From positions 1,116,001 to 1,180,000 of the forward strand of contig NZ_VFNH01000001.1 in NCBI RefSeq assembly GCF_006715485.1: a stretch of 64,000 nt of DNA. The letters are read 5' to 3'. The translations under genes and the position numbers were made by a program. Of this stretch, positions 28,070 through 35,800 are shown piece after piece. This DNA is from Herbaspirillum sp. SJZ107 (lineage in GTDB: Bacteria > Pseudomonadota > Gammaproteobacteria > Burkholderiales > Burkholderiaceae_D). The notes beneath the pieces were generated by a model, which saw only the letters and a program-made list of their open reading frames with translations, had not been told where the DNA came from and ran no database searches. Within the stretch, counting starts at the first letter, position 1, and each line of letters begins with the position of its first letter.

Positions 28070-28924
28070 ATGAAACAGTTGACATTGCCTTCCGGCCGCA
28101 CGATCCCGGTGCTGGGCCAGGGCACCTGGTATATGGGCGAGGACCCGGGCGCGCGCGCCGGCGAGGTGGCGGCGCTGCGGCTCGGGCTGGAACTCGGGAT
28201 GACGCTGGTCGATACCGCCGAGATGTATGGCGAGGGCGGCGCCGAGGAAGTGGTGGGCGAGGCGATCGCCGGACGCCGCGACGAGGTGTTCTTGGTCAGC
28301 AAGGTGTATCCGCACAATGCCGACCGCGCCGGCGTGCGTGCCGCCTGCGAGCGCAGCCTGCGCCGCCTGAAGACCGACCGCCTCGACCTCTATCTGCTGC
28401 ACTGGCGCGGCGGCGTGCCGCTGGCGGAAACGCTGGACGCCTTTGCGCGCCTCAGGGACGAGGGTAAGATCCTCGACTTCGGCGTCAGCAATTTCGACCT
28501 CGACGACATGCAGGAAGCGGCCGCGCTGCCGCACGGGGACAGCATCGCCGCCGACCAGGTGCTGTACAACCTGGCGCGGCGCGGCATCGAATGGGACTTG
28601 CTGCCGTGGTGCCGCCAGCAGGGCATCCCGGTGATGGCATATTCGCCGCTCGAATCGAATGCGGCCGACCAGGCGCCGCTGCTCGGCCGGCCGCAGCTGC
28701 ACACGGTGGCCGGGCGGCATGGCGTGACGCCGGCCCAGGTGGCAGTGGCCTGGCTGCTGCGCCAGGATGGCGTGGTGACGATCCCGAAGGCGGTGCAGCC
28801 GGCGCACGTGCGCGCCAACCGCGCGGCGCTCGACCTGGCGCCGCGTCTCACCGAGGACGACATGGCTACGCCGGACGCGGGCTTCCCGCCGCCGAAGCGG
28901 CGCCGCCCGCTGGAGATGCGCTGA
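28070..28924 (+). CDS. Aldo/keto reductase
   Basis: This 284-residue TIM-barrel NADPH-dependent oxidoreductase has the catalytic tetrad visible: D and Y in [10 protein letters not shown] in LVSKVYP and H in LYLLHWRGG. The NADPH site [13 protein letters not shown] is near the C-terminus. It reduces aldehydes or ketones, with substrate unassigned. AGAGAGGACAC precedes the ATG. It ends 3 nt from the stop of the EAL gene. The upstream 225-bp gap (27,845-28,069) shows no recognisable feature. Confidence 0.88.
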   Translation: MKQLTLPSGRTIPVLGQGTWYMGEDPGARAGEVAALRLGLELGMTLVDTAEMYGEGGAEEVVGEAIAGRRDEVFLVSKVYPHNADRAGVRAACERSLRRLKTDRLDLYLLHWRGGVPLAETLDAFARLRDEGKILDFGVSNFDLDDMQEAAALPHGDSIAADQVLYNLARRGIEWDLLPWCRQQGIPVMAYSPLESNAADQAPLLGRPQLHTVAGRHGVTPAQVAVAWLLRQDGVVTIPKAVQPAHVRANRAALDLAPRLTEDDMATPDAGFPPPKRRRPLEMR

Positions 28925-28927
28925 GGC

Positions 28928-30730
28928 TCAGGCCAGCGCGACCAGCGGCGCCGCCGCCGGCGCCGACAGCGACCCGCCGGCCGGCGCCGGCATCTTTTCG
29001 CGCAGCCAGTCCAGCAGCGAGGCCGAGGTCAGCGGCCGGCTGAACAGGTAGCCTTGTCCCTTGGCGCACTGCTGGGCGCGCACGGCGGCCAGCTGGGCCT
29101 CGGTCTCGATGCCTTCGGCAACCGTGCTCATGCCCAGGCTCTGCGCCACCTTGACGGTGGCTTCGATCAGCACCTGGTGGTGGTGGCTGGTGTCGGCCTG
29201 GCACACGAAGGAGCGGTCGATCTTGACCGTGTCGACCGGCAGCTGGTGCAGGCTCGACAGCGATGAATAACCGGTACCGAAATCGTCCAGCGCCAGCGTG
29301 ATGCCGATTGCCTTGAGCTCGTGCAGGCGCTGCTGCACCTGCTGGTCCTGGGCGGCCAGGCTCTCGGTCACTTCCAGCTGCAGGGCCGAGGCCTGCATGC
29401 CGTTCTGGTCGAGCACTTCGCGCACGGTCTGCGGCCACCCGGCTTCGCCCAGCTGGGCGCGCGACAGGTTCACCGCCAGCAGGCGCGGCGCGCGGGTGCC
29501 CAGTTCGCGCTGCCAGGCGGCGAAGTCGCGGCAGGCGCGGCGCAGCACGAAGTCGCCGAGCGCGCCGATCAGGCCCGATTCCTCGGCCACCTGGATGAAT
29601 TCGAAGGGCGGCACCACGCCGCGCTGCGGATGCTGCCAGCGCACCAGGGCCTCGACCCCGGCGTTGAAGTCGGTGCCGCCGTCGGCGCGCAGCCCGACCA
29701 CCGGCTGGTAGACCACGAACAGCTGGTCCTCGACCAGCGCCAGGCGCAGGTCGGCCTCGATGTCGGCGCGGCGCGCGGCGCGTTCGCGCATGGCGGTTTC
29801 GAACTGCACGCAGCGGGCACCGCCGGCGCGCTTGGCTTCGATCATGGCGATGCTGGCGTCGCGCAGCATCTCGCCGGCGGCGTCGCCGGCATCGTCGCTC
29901 CACACCATTCCGAGGCTCAGGGTGCAGGTGACTTCCTGGCCGGCCAGCGAATGCGGTTTCGACAGCGAGTCCAGCAGGCGCGCCGCGACCCGCTCGGCGT
30001 CTTCGCGGCAGCGCATGCCGTCCAGCAGCACCGCGAATTCGTCGGAGCCGATGCGCGCCGCCAGCTGGCCGCCGCCGGCGCCCGGATCGATGCGGTCGCT
30101 GGGCGGGCGCAAGGCGGCGCGCAGGCGCTCGCTGACCTGCACCAGCAGGCGGTCGCCGGCCTGCTGGCCGAGCTTGTCGTTGATCTGACGGAAGCGGTCG
30201 CAATTCATGAACAGCAGGGCGTAGCCGGTGTTCCCGCGCGGGCGCGCCAGGATCTGCTGCAGCTGCTCGAGCAGCGCCTCGCGGTTCGGCATCCGGGTCA
30301 GGGTGTCGATGCGCGCTTCGTTCTTGAGGCGGCGCGCCAGCCGTTCCTGTTCGCGCTGGACCTCGGCGGTGGCGTCGCTGACCGTGGCCATCAGGCGCGT
30401 GCCGTCGAGCTTCAGCACGCTCAGCGACAGCACCTGCGGCGCACCCGGGCCGGCGGCCGCGCCGAGCTGGATGCGCAGGCTCTCGCACACCACCCCGGAC
30501 GGCGCGTTGAAGGCCGACACCATGCGCGCCAGCTGGGGGACGGCGTCCTGCAGCACGGTGAACAGGTTGTCCATGCTGCCGTCGTGCACCAGCGGCATCA
30601 GGAGGTTGGACGACATCGGATTCAGCATCTCGACGGTGCCGTCGAGGCAGGTCTGCACCATGCCGATCGGGGCGCGGTACAGGAACTGGACAAGGGCCTC
30701 GTAGGCGTCGATGTTGTCGGGCTGCGTCAT
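28928..30730 (-). CDS. PAS-GGDEF-EAL cyclic-di-GMP phosphodiesterase in the PYP operon
   Basis: This 600-residue protein has an N-terminal PAS-like domain (about 10-135; FLYRAPIGMVQTCLDGTVEM) closely similar to that of the upstream gene. The GGDEF domain is probably inactive (IGSDEF in place of GGDEF). The EAL domain keeps all catalytic residues: E360-A-L-V-R, NLSRAQL, LEVTES, LDDFGTGYSS, VKIDRSF and AEGIETEAQ. It should hydrolyse cyclic-di-GMP to pGpG. Its ATG overlaps the TGA of the diguanylate cyclase gene (ATGA), so the opposing enzymes are translationally coupled. It is the last gene of the pyp operon. Confidence 0.9.
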   Translation of the reverse strand: MTQPDNIDAYEALVQFLYRAPIGMVQTCLDGTVEMLNPMSSNLLMPLVHDGSMDNLFTVLQDAVPQLARMVSAFNAPSGVVCESLRIQLGAAAGPGAPQVLSLSVLKLDGTRLMATVSDATAEVQREQERLARRLKNEARIDTLTRMPNREALLEQLQQILARPRGNTGYALLFMNCDRFRQINDKLGQQAGDRLLVQVSERLRAALRPPSDRIDPGAGGGQLAARIGSDEFAVLLDGMRCREDAERVAARLLDSLSKPHSLAGQEVTCTLSLGMVWSDDAGDAAGEMLRDASIAMIEAKRAGGARCVQFETAMRERAARRADIEADLRLALVEDQLFVVYQPVVGLRADGGTDFNAGVEALVRWQHPQRGVVPPFEFIQVAEESGLIGALGDFVLRRACRDFAAWQRELGTRAPRLLAVNLSRAQLGEAGWPQTVREVLDQNGMQASALQLEVTESLAAQDQQVQQRLHELKAIGITLALDDFGTGYSSLSSLHQLPVDTVKIDRSFVCQADTSHHHQVLIEATVKVAQSLGMSTVAEGIETEAQLAAVRAQQCAKGQGYLFSRPLTSASLLDWLREKMPAPAGGSLSAPAAAPLVALA

Positions 30731-32118
30731 CGCGGCGCCCCGGTTGACGGGCCGGCCGGCTCGGACAGGGCCGGGGTCCAGCATTCGACCCGGTTGCGGC
30801 CGCCGGCCTTGGCGGCGTACAGTGCGCGGTCGGCGCGCTTCATCAGGGTCTCGAGGTCGAGGTCGACGCCGTCGCTGGCGGCCACGCCGGCGCTGACGGT
30901 GAGGGAGATGGAGGCACCCTCGAAGGCCACCGCCTGCGCCTGCACCACCTGGCGCAGGCGCTCGGCCACTGCGGCCGCACCCGCCAGCGTCGACGACGGC
31001 AGCAGCACCGCGAATTCCTCGCCGCCGATGCGCGCCACCACGTCGACCTGGCGGAAGGTCGCGGTCAGGACCAGGCCGAGCTGGCGCAGCACGGCGTCGC
31101 CGCCCGGATGGCCGTGGCGGTCGTTGATGCACTTGAAGTGATCGGCGTCGACCAGGATCAGCGCGGTCGGGCGCGGCGCGCGCCGGTTGCGCTGCAGTTC
31201 CAGTTCGGCCGCCTCGAAAAAGGCGCGGCGGTTGGCGACGCCGGTCAGGTGGTCGCAGAAGGCCGACTTGCGGCGCGTCTCGATGGCCTCGCGCTTGTCG
31301 CTGATGTCGCGCACGACCATGCAATAGGCCGGCGCGTCCGGGTCCACCGGCTCGAGGTCGCGGTCCGGAATCGGCGAAATCATGGCGCTGGCCCAGAACT
31401 GGCTGCCGTCGGCGCGCACGCGCGCGCCTTCGTCCAGGTTCCAGCCGTTCTGGTCGGCTTCGCGCAGGCGGTCGTGCACCTGTTCGTCGGTGATCGCGTC
31501 GGGCGGATAGAACACCGCGTACGAACTGCCGACCACCGCTTCGGAATGCCCGGTGACGCGGCCGATGGTCTCGTTCCATTCGCACACCCGGCCCTCGCGG
31601 TCGAGGCCGACCAGCGCGTAATCGGTGATGCTGGTGAGGAGGGCGTTCAGCCAGGCGTCGTTCTGGCGCAGCTGGCGCTCGCGCCGCACCTGCTCGCTGA
31701 CGTCGGACAGCACTGCCATCAGGCGCGTGTCGTCCAGTTTCAGCAGGCTGAGCGACAGCACCTGCGGGCTGCGCCGCGGGCGCAGGGCGCCGCCGCCCGC
31801 ATAGTTCGGGTAGTTCAGGTGGATCTGCAGGCCGTCGCACACCATCCCGTTCGGACGCGTGAACGTCGCGCACAGGTGGCGCAGCTCCGGCGCCACGCCT
31901 TCGAGCGCCTCGAACAGATTGACTAGGTTGCCGTCGTGCGCCAGCGGCATCAGCAGCTGGGCCGAGATCGGGTTGATCATCAGGATCTCGCCGCCGCTGT
32001 CGGTCTGCACCAGGCCCACCGGGGACAGGTACAGGAACTGCATCAGCGCCTCGTGTTCGGCGGCCAGGCGCGCGTTGGCGTCCTCGGCGAAGGCCCGCAG
32101 GTCCACCGCCGCGCTCAC
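30727..32118 (-). CDS. PAS-PAS-GGDEF diguanylate cyclase in the PYP operon
   Basis: This 463-residue protein has a first PAS-like domain (about 20-140; FLYLSPVGLVQTDSGGEI) and a classical PAS/PAC (about 160-285; SITDYALVGLDREGRVCEWN...YCMVVRDISDKREA). The GGDEF domain (about 290-450) has the active motif GGEEF at 365-369, and R-Q-V-D lies five residues before it, a canonical inhibitory I-site. It should make cyclic-di-GMP under control of its PAS input and probably of PYP. The GTG start overlaps the pyp stop (GTGA); the stop overlaps the EAL gene start. Confidence 0.9.
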   Translation of the reverse strand: MSAAVDLRAFAEDANARLAAEHEALMQFLYLSPVGLVQTDSGGEILMINPISAQLLMPLAHDGNLVNLFEALEGVAPELRHLCATFTRPNGMVCDGLQIHLNYPNYAGGGALRPRRSPQVLSLSLLKLDDTRLMAVLSDVSEQVRRERQLRQNDAWLNALLTSITDYALVGLDREGRVCEWNETIGRVTGHSEAVVGSSYAVFYPPDAITDEQVHDRLREADQNGWNLDEGARVRADGSQFWASAMISPIPDRDLEPVDPDAPAYCMVVRDISDKREAIETRRKSAFCDHLTGVANRRAFFEAAELELQRNRRAPRPTALILVDADHFKCINDRHGHPGGDAVLRQLGLVLTATFRQVDVVARIGGEEFAVLLPSSTLAGAAAVAERLRQVVQAQAVAFEGASISLTVSAGVAASDGVDLDLETLMKRADRALYAAKAGGRNRVECWTPALSEPAGPSTGAPR

Positions 32119-32507
32119 AGGCGGCGCTGTACCAGGACGTAGCGCACCGCGCTACCCGGTTCGGCCAGCAGGCGCAGCTTGACCTTGATCGGGCGCATGC
32201 GCAGCGTCAGCACGTAGTCGATGGTGTCGTCGAGTGCCGTGTTGCCGTCTTCGGCGTCGTCGAAACGCTGCCCGACCATAAAGTTGTTCAGGCAGGGCGC
32301 GACGTTGGTGAACAAGGGCTGGCCCAGCACGCGCGGCCCGGTCAGGCCGGCGGCTTCCGATTCGGTGCGGTTATAGCGGCAGACGTTGGTCTCGGCGTCG
32401 AAGCCGATCACGCCGAAGTCGAGTTCGTCGAGCTGGTCGGCATTCAGTTGCGCCAGCTGTTCGAGCAGGGCCGGCGTGGTAAAGGACAGGGTGGTCGCAG
32501 TATTCAT
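32115..32507 (-). CDS. pyp: Photoactive yellow protein (blue-light PAS photoreceptor)
   Basis: This 130-residue protein aligns end to end with PYP. FGVIGFDAETNVCRYNRTE matches the PYP segment holding Tyr42 and Glu46, here Y45 and E49. FTNVAPC supplies the chromophore cysteine (Cys69 in Halorhodospira, C72 here). The C-terminal half keeps the M-x-P-x-KVK block (Met100 region) and ends YVLVQRRL like VFVKRV. Classical Thr50 and Arg52 are A53 and L55. It should bind p-coumarate as a thioester and sense blue light. The adjacent divergent ligase of the PYP-activating type supports this strongly. The start is not certain: ATG 32507 has only a weak GAG upstream, and a TTG at 32522 is possible. Confidence 0.87.
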   Translation of the reverse strand: MNTATTLSFTTPALLEQLAQLNADQLDELDFGVIGFDAETNVCRYNRTESEAAGLTGPRVLGQPLFTNVAPCLNNFMVGQRFDDAEDGNTALDDTIDYVLTLRMRPIKVKLRLLAEPGSAVRYVLVQRRL

Positions 32508-32699
32508 TGAGGACTCAAGCAAGGTCGGATCTGGATGTTGCAGTTAAGAAATGCATGGTGACACGGTGCCATGGGCGTGTCAAATCAATCGTACGGGAGT
32601 GTGTCGGAATTGTGTCTCATAGGCGTTCCGTTGAATAATTGACAGTAATGCGGCCCGGCCTCACCATCTTGCGCTGCCCCCGAACCGCGACTTTCACCC
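32508..32699. promoter_or_regulatory. Divergent control region between pyp operon and 4-coumarate ligase gene
   Basis: These 192 bp separate the two divergent starts and should contain both promoters. AT-richer stretches occur at 32,541-32,555 and 32,625-32,650 (TTGAATAATTGACAGTAATG). I cannot fix -35/-10 boxes with confidence. An imperfect dyad TGGTGACACGGTGCCA near 32,555-32,572 could be an operator. Confidence 0.45.
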
Positions 32700-33926
32700 A
32701 TGAATGATTCCACGCCCGCCGCCTGGTGGCGGCACGATCCGACCCTGCTGCGGGTCGTTACCGACCTGCTGGCCTTCGAGCTGGCCCAGGCCCGTCCGGG
32801 ACGGCCGCCGCTGCCGCCGCCATGGCCGCGGACCTGCCATTTCATCCACGACCTCGGCGTCGATTCGCTCGAACTGCTGGGCATGGGTACGGCGCTGGCC
32901 GAAGCCCTGCACCTGCGGGGCGGCGACGTCGATGCGCGCCTGCTGGCCCATCCGGTGCTGGAGGCGTGGGTGGCGGCGGCGCGTGCAGGCCTCGAAACGG
33001 ATGGCGCGCAAGCTGTCACCTTCCGCACCTCGGGCAGCGCCGGCACGCCGAAACGCTGCACGCACGCGCTGGCCACGCTGTGGCAGGAAACCCGGGTGCT
33101 GGCCGGCCTGCTGCCGGGCCGCACCCGCATCCTGAGCGCGGTGCCCTCCCACCATATCTACGGCTTCCTGTTCACGGCGCTGCTGCCGCACGCGCTCGGC
33201 ATCGACGAAGTGGTCGACCTGCGCGCGGCCAGCCCGGCTGCCTGCCTCGGCCTGCTGCGCCCCGGTGACCTGGTGGTGGCCCATCCGGGCTGGTGGGAAG
33301 CGCTGGCGCGCCTGCAGCCGGCATTCGCGCCGGACATCGCCGGCGTGAGCTCGACCGCACCGTGCCCGGACGCGCTGGCCGGCGACCTTGCCGGCGCCGG
33401 GTTGCGCCTGCTGCAGGTGTACGGCAGCTCGGAAACCGGCGGCGTCGGCTGGCGCGAGGCGGGTGGCGCACCGTTTACCTTGTTCCCCTACTGGCAGGGC
33501 GCGGATGGGGTGCCGGAACTCGAGCGACGGCTGCCGGACGGCGCCGTGGCGCGCTACCCGCTGCAGGACAGGCTCGAATGGATGGACGACCGTCGCTTCC
33601 TCCCCGCCGGCCGCATCGACGACGCGGTGCAGGTGGGCGGCAGCAACGTGTTCCCGGGCTACGTGGCGGACGTGCTGTGCATGCACCCGGCGGTGGCGGA
33701 GGCATCCGTGCGCCTGATGCGGCCGGACGAGGGCAGGCGCCTGAAGGCCTTCATCGTGCCGCGCGCCGGCCATGGCGGCGACCGCGCGGCCCTGGGCGAG
33801 GCACTGGCCGCCTGGGCCGGCGAACGGCTGGCGACGCCGGAACGGCCGGCAGCCTGGACCTTCGGCGAACGCCTGCCGCGCCAGGCCAGCGGCAAGCCGG
33901 CCGACTGGATCATCGATGCCGAATGA
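32700..33926 (+). CDS. pcl: 4-coumarate ligase of the PYP-activating type
   Basis: This 408-residue AMP-forming adenylate ligase is much shorter than ordinary 4-coumarate:CoA ligases (about 530). Motifs present: A3 TFRTSGSAGTPKRCTH, A5 VYGSSETGGVGW, A7/A8 GRIDDAVQVGGSNVFPG, and A10 LPRQASGKPADW with the catalytic Lys. The first 90 residues look like an acyl-carrier fold with LGVDSLELL and S56 in the phosphopantetheine position. It should activate p-coumarate for loading onto PYP. It is divergent from pyp, recalling the pyp-pcl neighbourhood of other PYP bacteria. Confidence 0.85.
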   Translation: MNDSTPAAWWRHDPTLLRVVTDLLAFELAQARPGRPPLPPPWPRTCHFIHDLGVDSLELLGMGTALAEALHLRGGDVDARLLAHPVLEAWVAAARAGLETDGAQAVTFRTSGSAGTPKRCTHALATLWQETRVLAGLLPGRTRILSAVPSHHIYGFLFTALLPHALGIDEVVDLRAASPAACLGLLRPGDLVVAHPGWWEALARLQPAFAPDIAGVSSTAPCPDALAGDLAGAGLRLLQVYGSSETGGVGWREAGGAPFTLFPYWQGADGVPELERRLPDGAVARYPLQDRLEWMDDRRFLPAGRIDDAVQVGGSNVFPGYVADVLCMHPAVAEASVRLMRPDEGRRLKAFIVPRAGHGGDRAALGEALAAWAGERLATPERPAAWTFGERLPRQASGKPADWIIDAE

Positions 33927-33948
33927 AGCACACATGGAAAGCGTGTGA

Positions 33949-34398
33949 CTAGTCGCCTGCCTTGATGGCCTGCACCACGGCCGGCATGTAGGCATCGAGA
34001 AAGGCCTGCGGCATGCGCCGCGGGCGCCCGCTGCTGATATCGATGCAGACCAGGTCCCAGTGGCCGCGCAGCACGGTGGCGCCGTCGCTTTCCCTGATGA
34101 GCTGGAAGCGGCGCGCCATCGACAGCTTGCCGTCGCCGGCCACCAGCCAGGTGCCCAGCAGCAGCGGCTCGTCGAGCACGGTCGGCAGGATGTAGTCGTA
34201 TTCGCCGCGCCGGATCGCCATCGCGCGGTCGAGTTCGCGGTAGTGGTCGAGCGTCAGGCCGAGCGCCTCGGAGTGCGCCCAGCCGACCTGTTCGCACCAG
34301 CGCACGTAGACGGCGTTGTTGGTATGGTTCAGCCCATCGATGTCGGCCGCTTGCGGCACGCGGGGCAGGGTGTAGGGGTTCGGGTAATCCCAGTCCAA
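33949..34398 (-). CDS. Hotdog-fold acyl-CoA thioesterase
   Basis: This 149-residue protein of the 4-hydroxybenzoyl-CoA/YbgC thioesterase family has the conserved DGLNHTNNAVYVRWCEQVGW helix and a central beta-sheet strand (WDLVCIDISSGRPRRMP). It should hydrolyse small acyl- or aroyl-CoA. The start is TTG at 34398 with AAGGA seven bases upstream. It converges on the coumarate ligase gene 23 bp away, so action on coumaroyl-CoA is conceivable but unproven. Confidence 0.82.
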   Translation of the reverse strand: MDWDYPNPYTLPRVPQAADIDGLNHTNNAVYVRWCEQVGWAHSEALGLTLDHYRELDRAMAIRRGEYDYILPTVLDEPLLLGTWLVAGDGKLSMARRFQLIRESDGATVLRGHWDLVCIDISSGRPRRMPQAFLDAYMPAVVQAIKAGD

Positions 34399-34458
34399 AA
34401 CATGTCCTTGCTGATTGGTTCGCCCGGTATTCTACCGCCGCTGCCCGACCCGGCGCGC

Positions 34459-35298
34459 TCAGCCGAGCGTCAGCAGCAGCGGCTGGTGGTCCGAGCCGAC
34501 GGCAGCGTCGTCGACGCGCACGCTGCGCACCCGCGGCACCAGTCCGGCGCCGACGAAGGCGTAGTCGAAGGTGAACGGGTCGGCGCTGCCGATGCCGACC
34601 GTCGGCGCATGTGCCTGGCCCGGCCGGGCCAGCTGCCAGGCATCGAGCCAGGCCGGCGTGCCGTCGGCGAACGGCGCCAGCAGGCGCTGCCAGGACCGCG
34701 AGCCGGGCAGCATGTTGAAGTCGCCGGCCAGCACGGCATCGCGTGCGCGCGAGATGGCGGCGAACGGCCCGCCGGCATCCAGGCCCGGACGGGGCGCACC
34801 GGCATGGGCGCAGGCTTCCTGCTGCAGCCGGCGCAGGCCGTCGACCTGGGCCAGGCGCTGCGCTTCCGAAAAGTATTCGAGGTGGGCGTTCAGCACCCGC
34901 AGGGGGCCGAGCGGCGTGTCCAGTGTCAGTTCGAGCACGCTGCGCGGCATGCTGGGCACCGCGGCATCAAGCGGCCACGGCAGCGAATGGCGCAGCACCT
35001 GCACGACCGGGAAGCGCGAGAAGGTCATGCAGCCGAGGCGGCGCCGACCGCCATCCGGACCTGCCACATCCAGTGCAATCGCAGTCGCCGCGTGCCAGGC
35101 GGGCAGGGCGGTCGCCAGCGCGGCGAAACCGTCGCCGCCCGAACTGCCGTCGCGCGCCGGAAAGCCGCTGCTGACTTCCTGCAGGCACAGGATGGCGGCA
35201 TCGGGGAAGCGCCCGAGTGCGGCGGCGACCTGCTGCCAGTCGGCGCTGCCGGCCGCCGTGCGGGCGGACTGGACATTCCAGGTGATGAGCTCGATCAT
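34459..35298 (-). CDS. Endonuclease/exonuclease/phosphatase-family protein
   Basis: This 279-residue Mg-dependent EEP-fold hydrolase starts MIELITWNVQSA (catalytic Asn). It has the metal-binding Glu in LCLQEVSSG, LNAHLEYF, LAGDFNMLPGS and the terminal GSDHQPLLLTL. It cleaves phosphodiesters of nucleic acid or lipid head groups; the substrate is unassigned. GGGAGGA precedes the ATG at 35298. Confidence 0.87.
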   Translation of the reverse strand: MIELITWNVQSARTAAGSADWQQVAAALGRFPDAAILCLQEVSSGFPARDGSSGGDGFAALATALPAWHAATAIALDVAGPDGGRRRLGCMTFSRFPVVQVLRHSLPWPLDAAVPSMPRSVLELTLDTPLGPLRVLNAHLEYFSEAQRLAQVDGLRRLQQEACAHAGAPRPGLDAGGPFAAISRARDAVLAGDFNMLPGSRSWQRLLAPFADGTPAWLDAWQLARPGQAHAPTVGIGSADPFTFDYAFVGAGLVPRVRSVRVDDAAVGSDHQPLLLTLG

Positions 35299-35419
35299 GC
35301 GCGTCCTCCCGAAAACACCAAGGCTAGTGCGGCTGCGCCGCCGCAAGCTGATGCAGATCAGGCGTGCGGAACGCGGCCGCGCGGCCGGCGTCCTAGGTAG
35401 ACGATCGACGGAGTCCGCA

Positions 35420-35779
35420 ATGTATACGATGATTCTTTTGCTGTACCTGCAGCAGGGACTGGACGTCACGCTCGACCAGGCCAACCTGCGCGGCGAATTC
35501 CCGAGCCAGGCAGCCTGCGAGACGGCGGCGCGCAAGCTGCGCGGTCCGCTCCCGATCCCGCACAACGTGCAGGCCGCCTGGCAGGACGTCATGTGCATCA
35601 AGCTCGCCAGCAACGTCCACGTCAACGCGATGAAGCCGGTCGAGCTGGGCAAGCTGCTCGAGCTGAATCCGCCGCTCAACTGCCAGGCCGAGGGGGCCTG
35701 GGCGCGGTTGGCAGAGATGTGCCGCGGTCCGGCCGCGCCGGCGGCGCCGGCCGGCGAGGACCGCCGCGAGCGGCGCTGA
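35420..35779 (+). CDS. Hypothetical protein
   Basis: This 119-residue protein of unknown family has a hydrophobic start (MYTMILLLYLQQG), then a region with four cysteines (QAACETAA, DVMCIKLAS, PLNCQAEG, EMCRGPA) that could form two disulfides if exported, and a Pro/Ala tail ending RRERR. CGGAG lies 8 nt upstream of the ATG. Confidence 0.6.
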   Translation: MYTMILLLYLQQGLDVTLDQANLRGEFPSQAACETAARKLRGPLPIPHNVQAAWQDVMCIKLASNVHVNAMKPVELGKLLELNPPLNCQAEGAWARLAEMCRGPAAPAAPAGEDRRERR

Positions 35780-35800
35780 GCGCCGCGCTCGCGTCGCCGA

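Noticed and set aside
29990..30080. Active second diguanylate cyclase in the EAL protein
   Set aside because: The signature reads GSDEF instead of GG(D/E)EF, so catalysis is doubtful; the domain is more likely a regulatory GTP-binding module.
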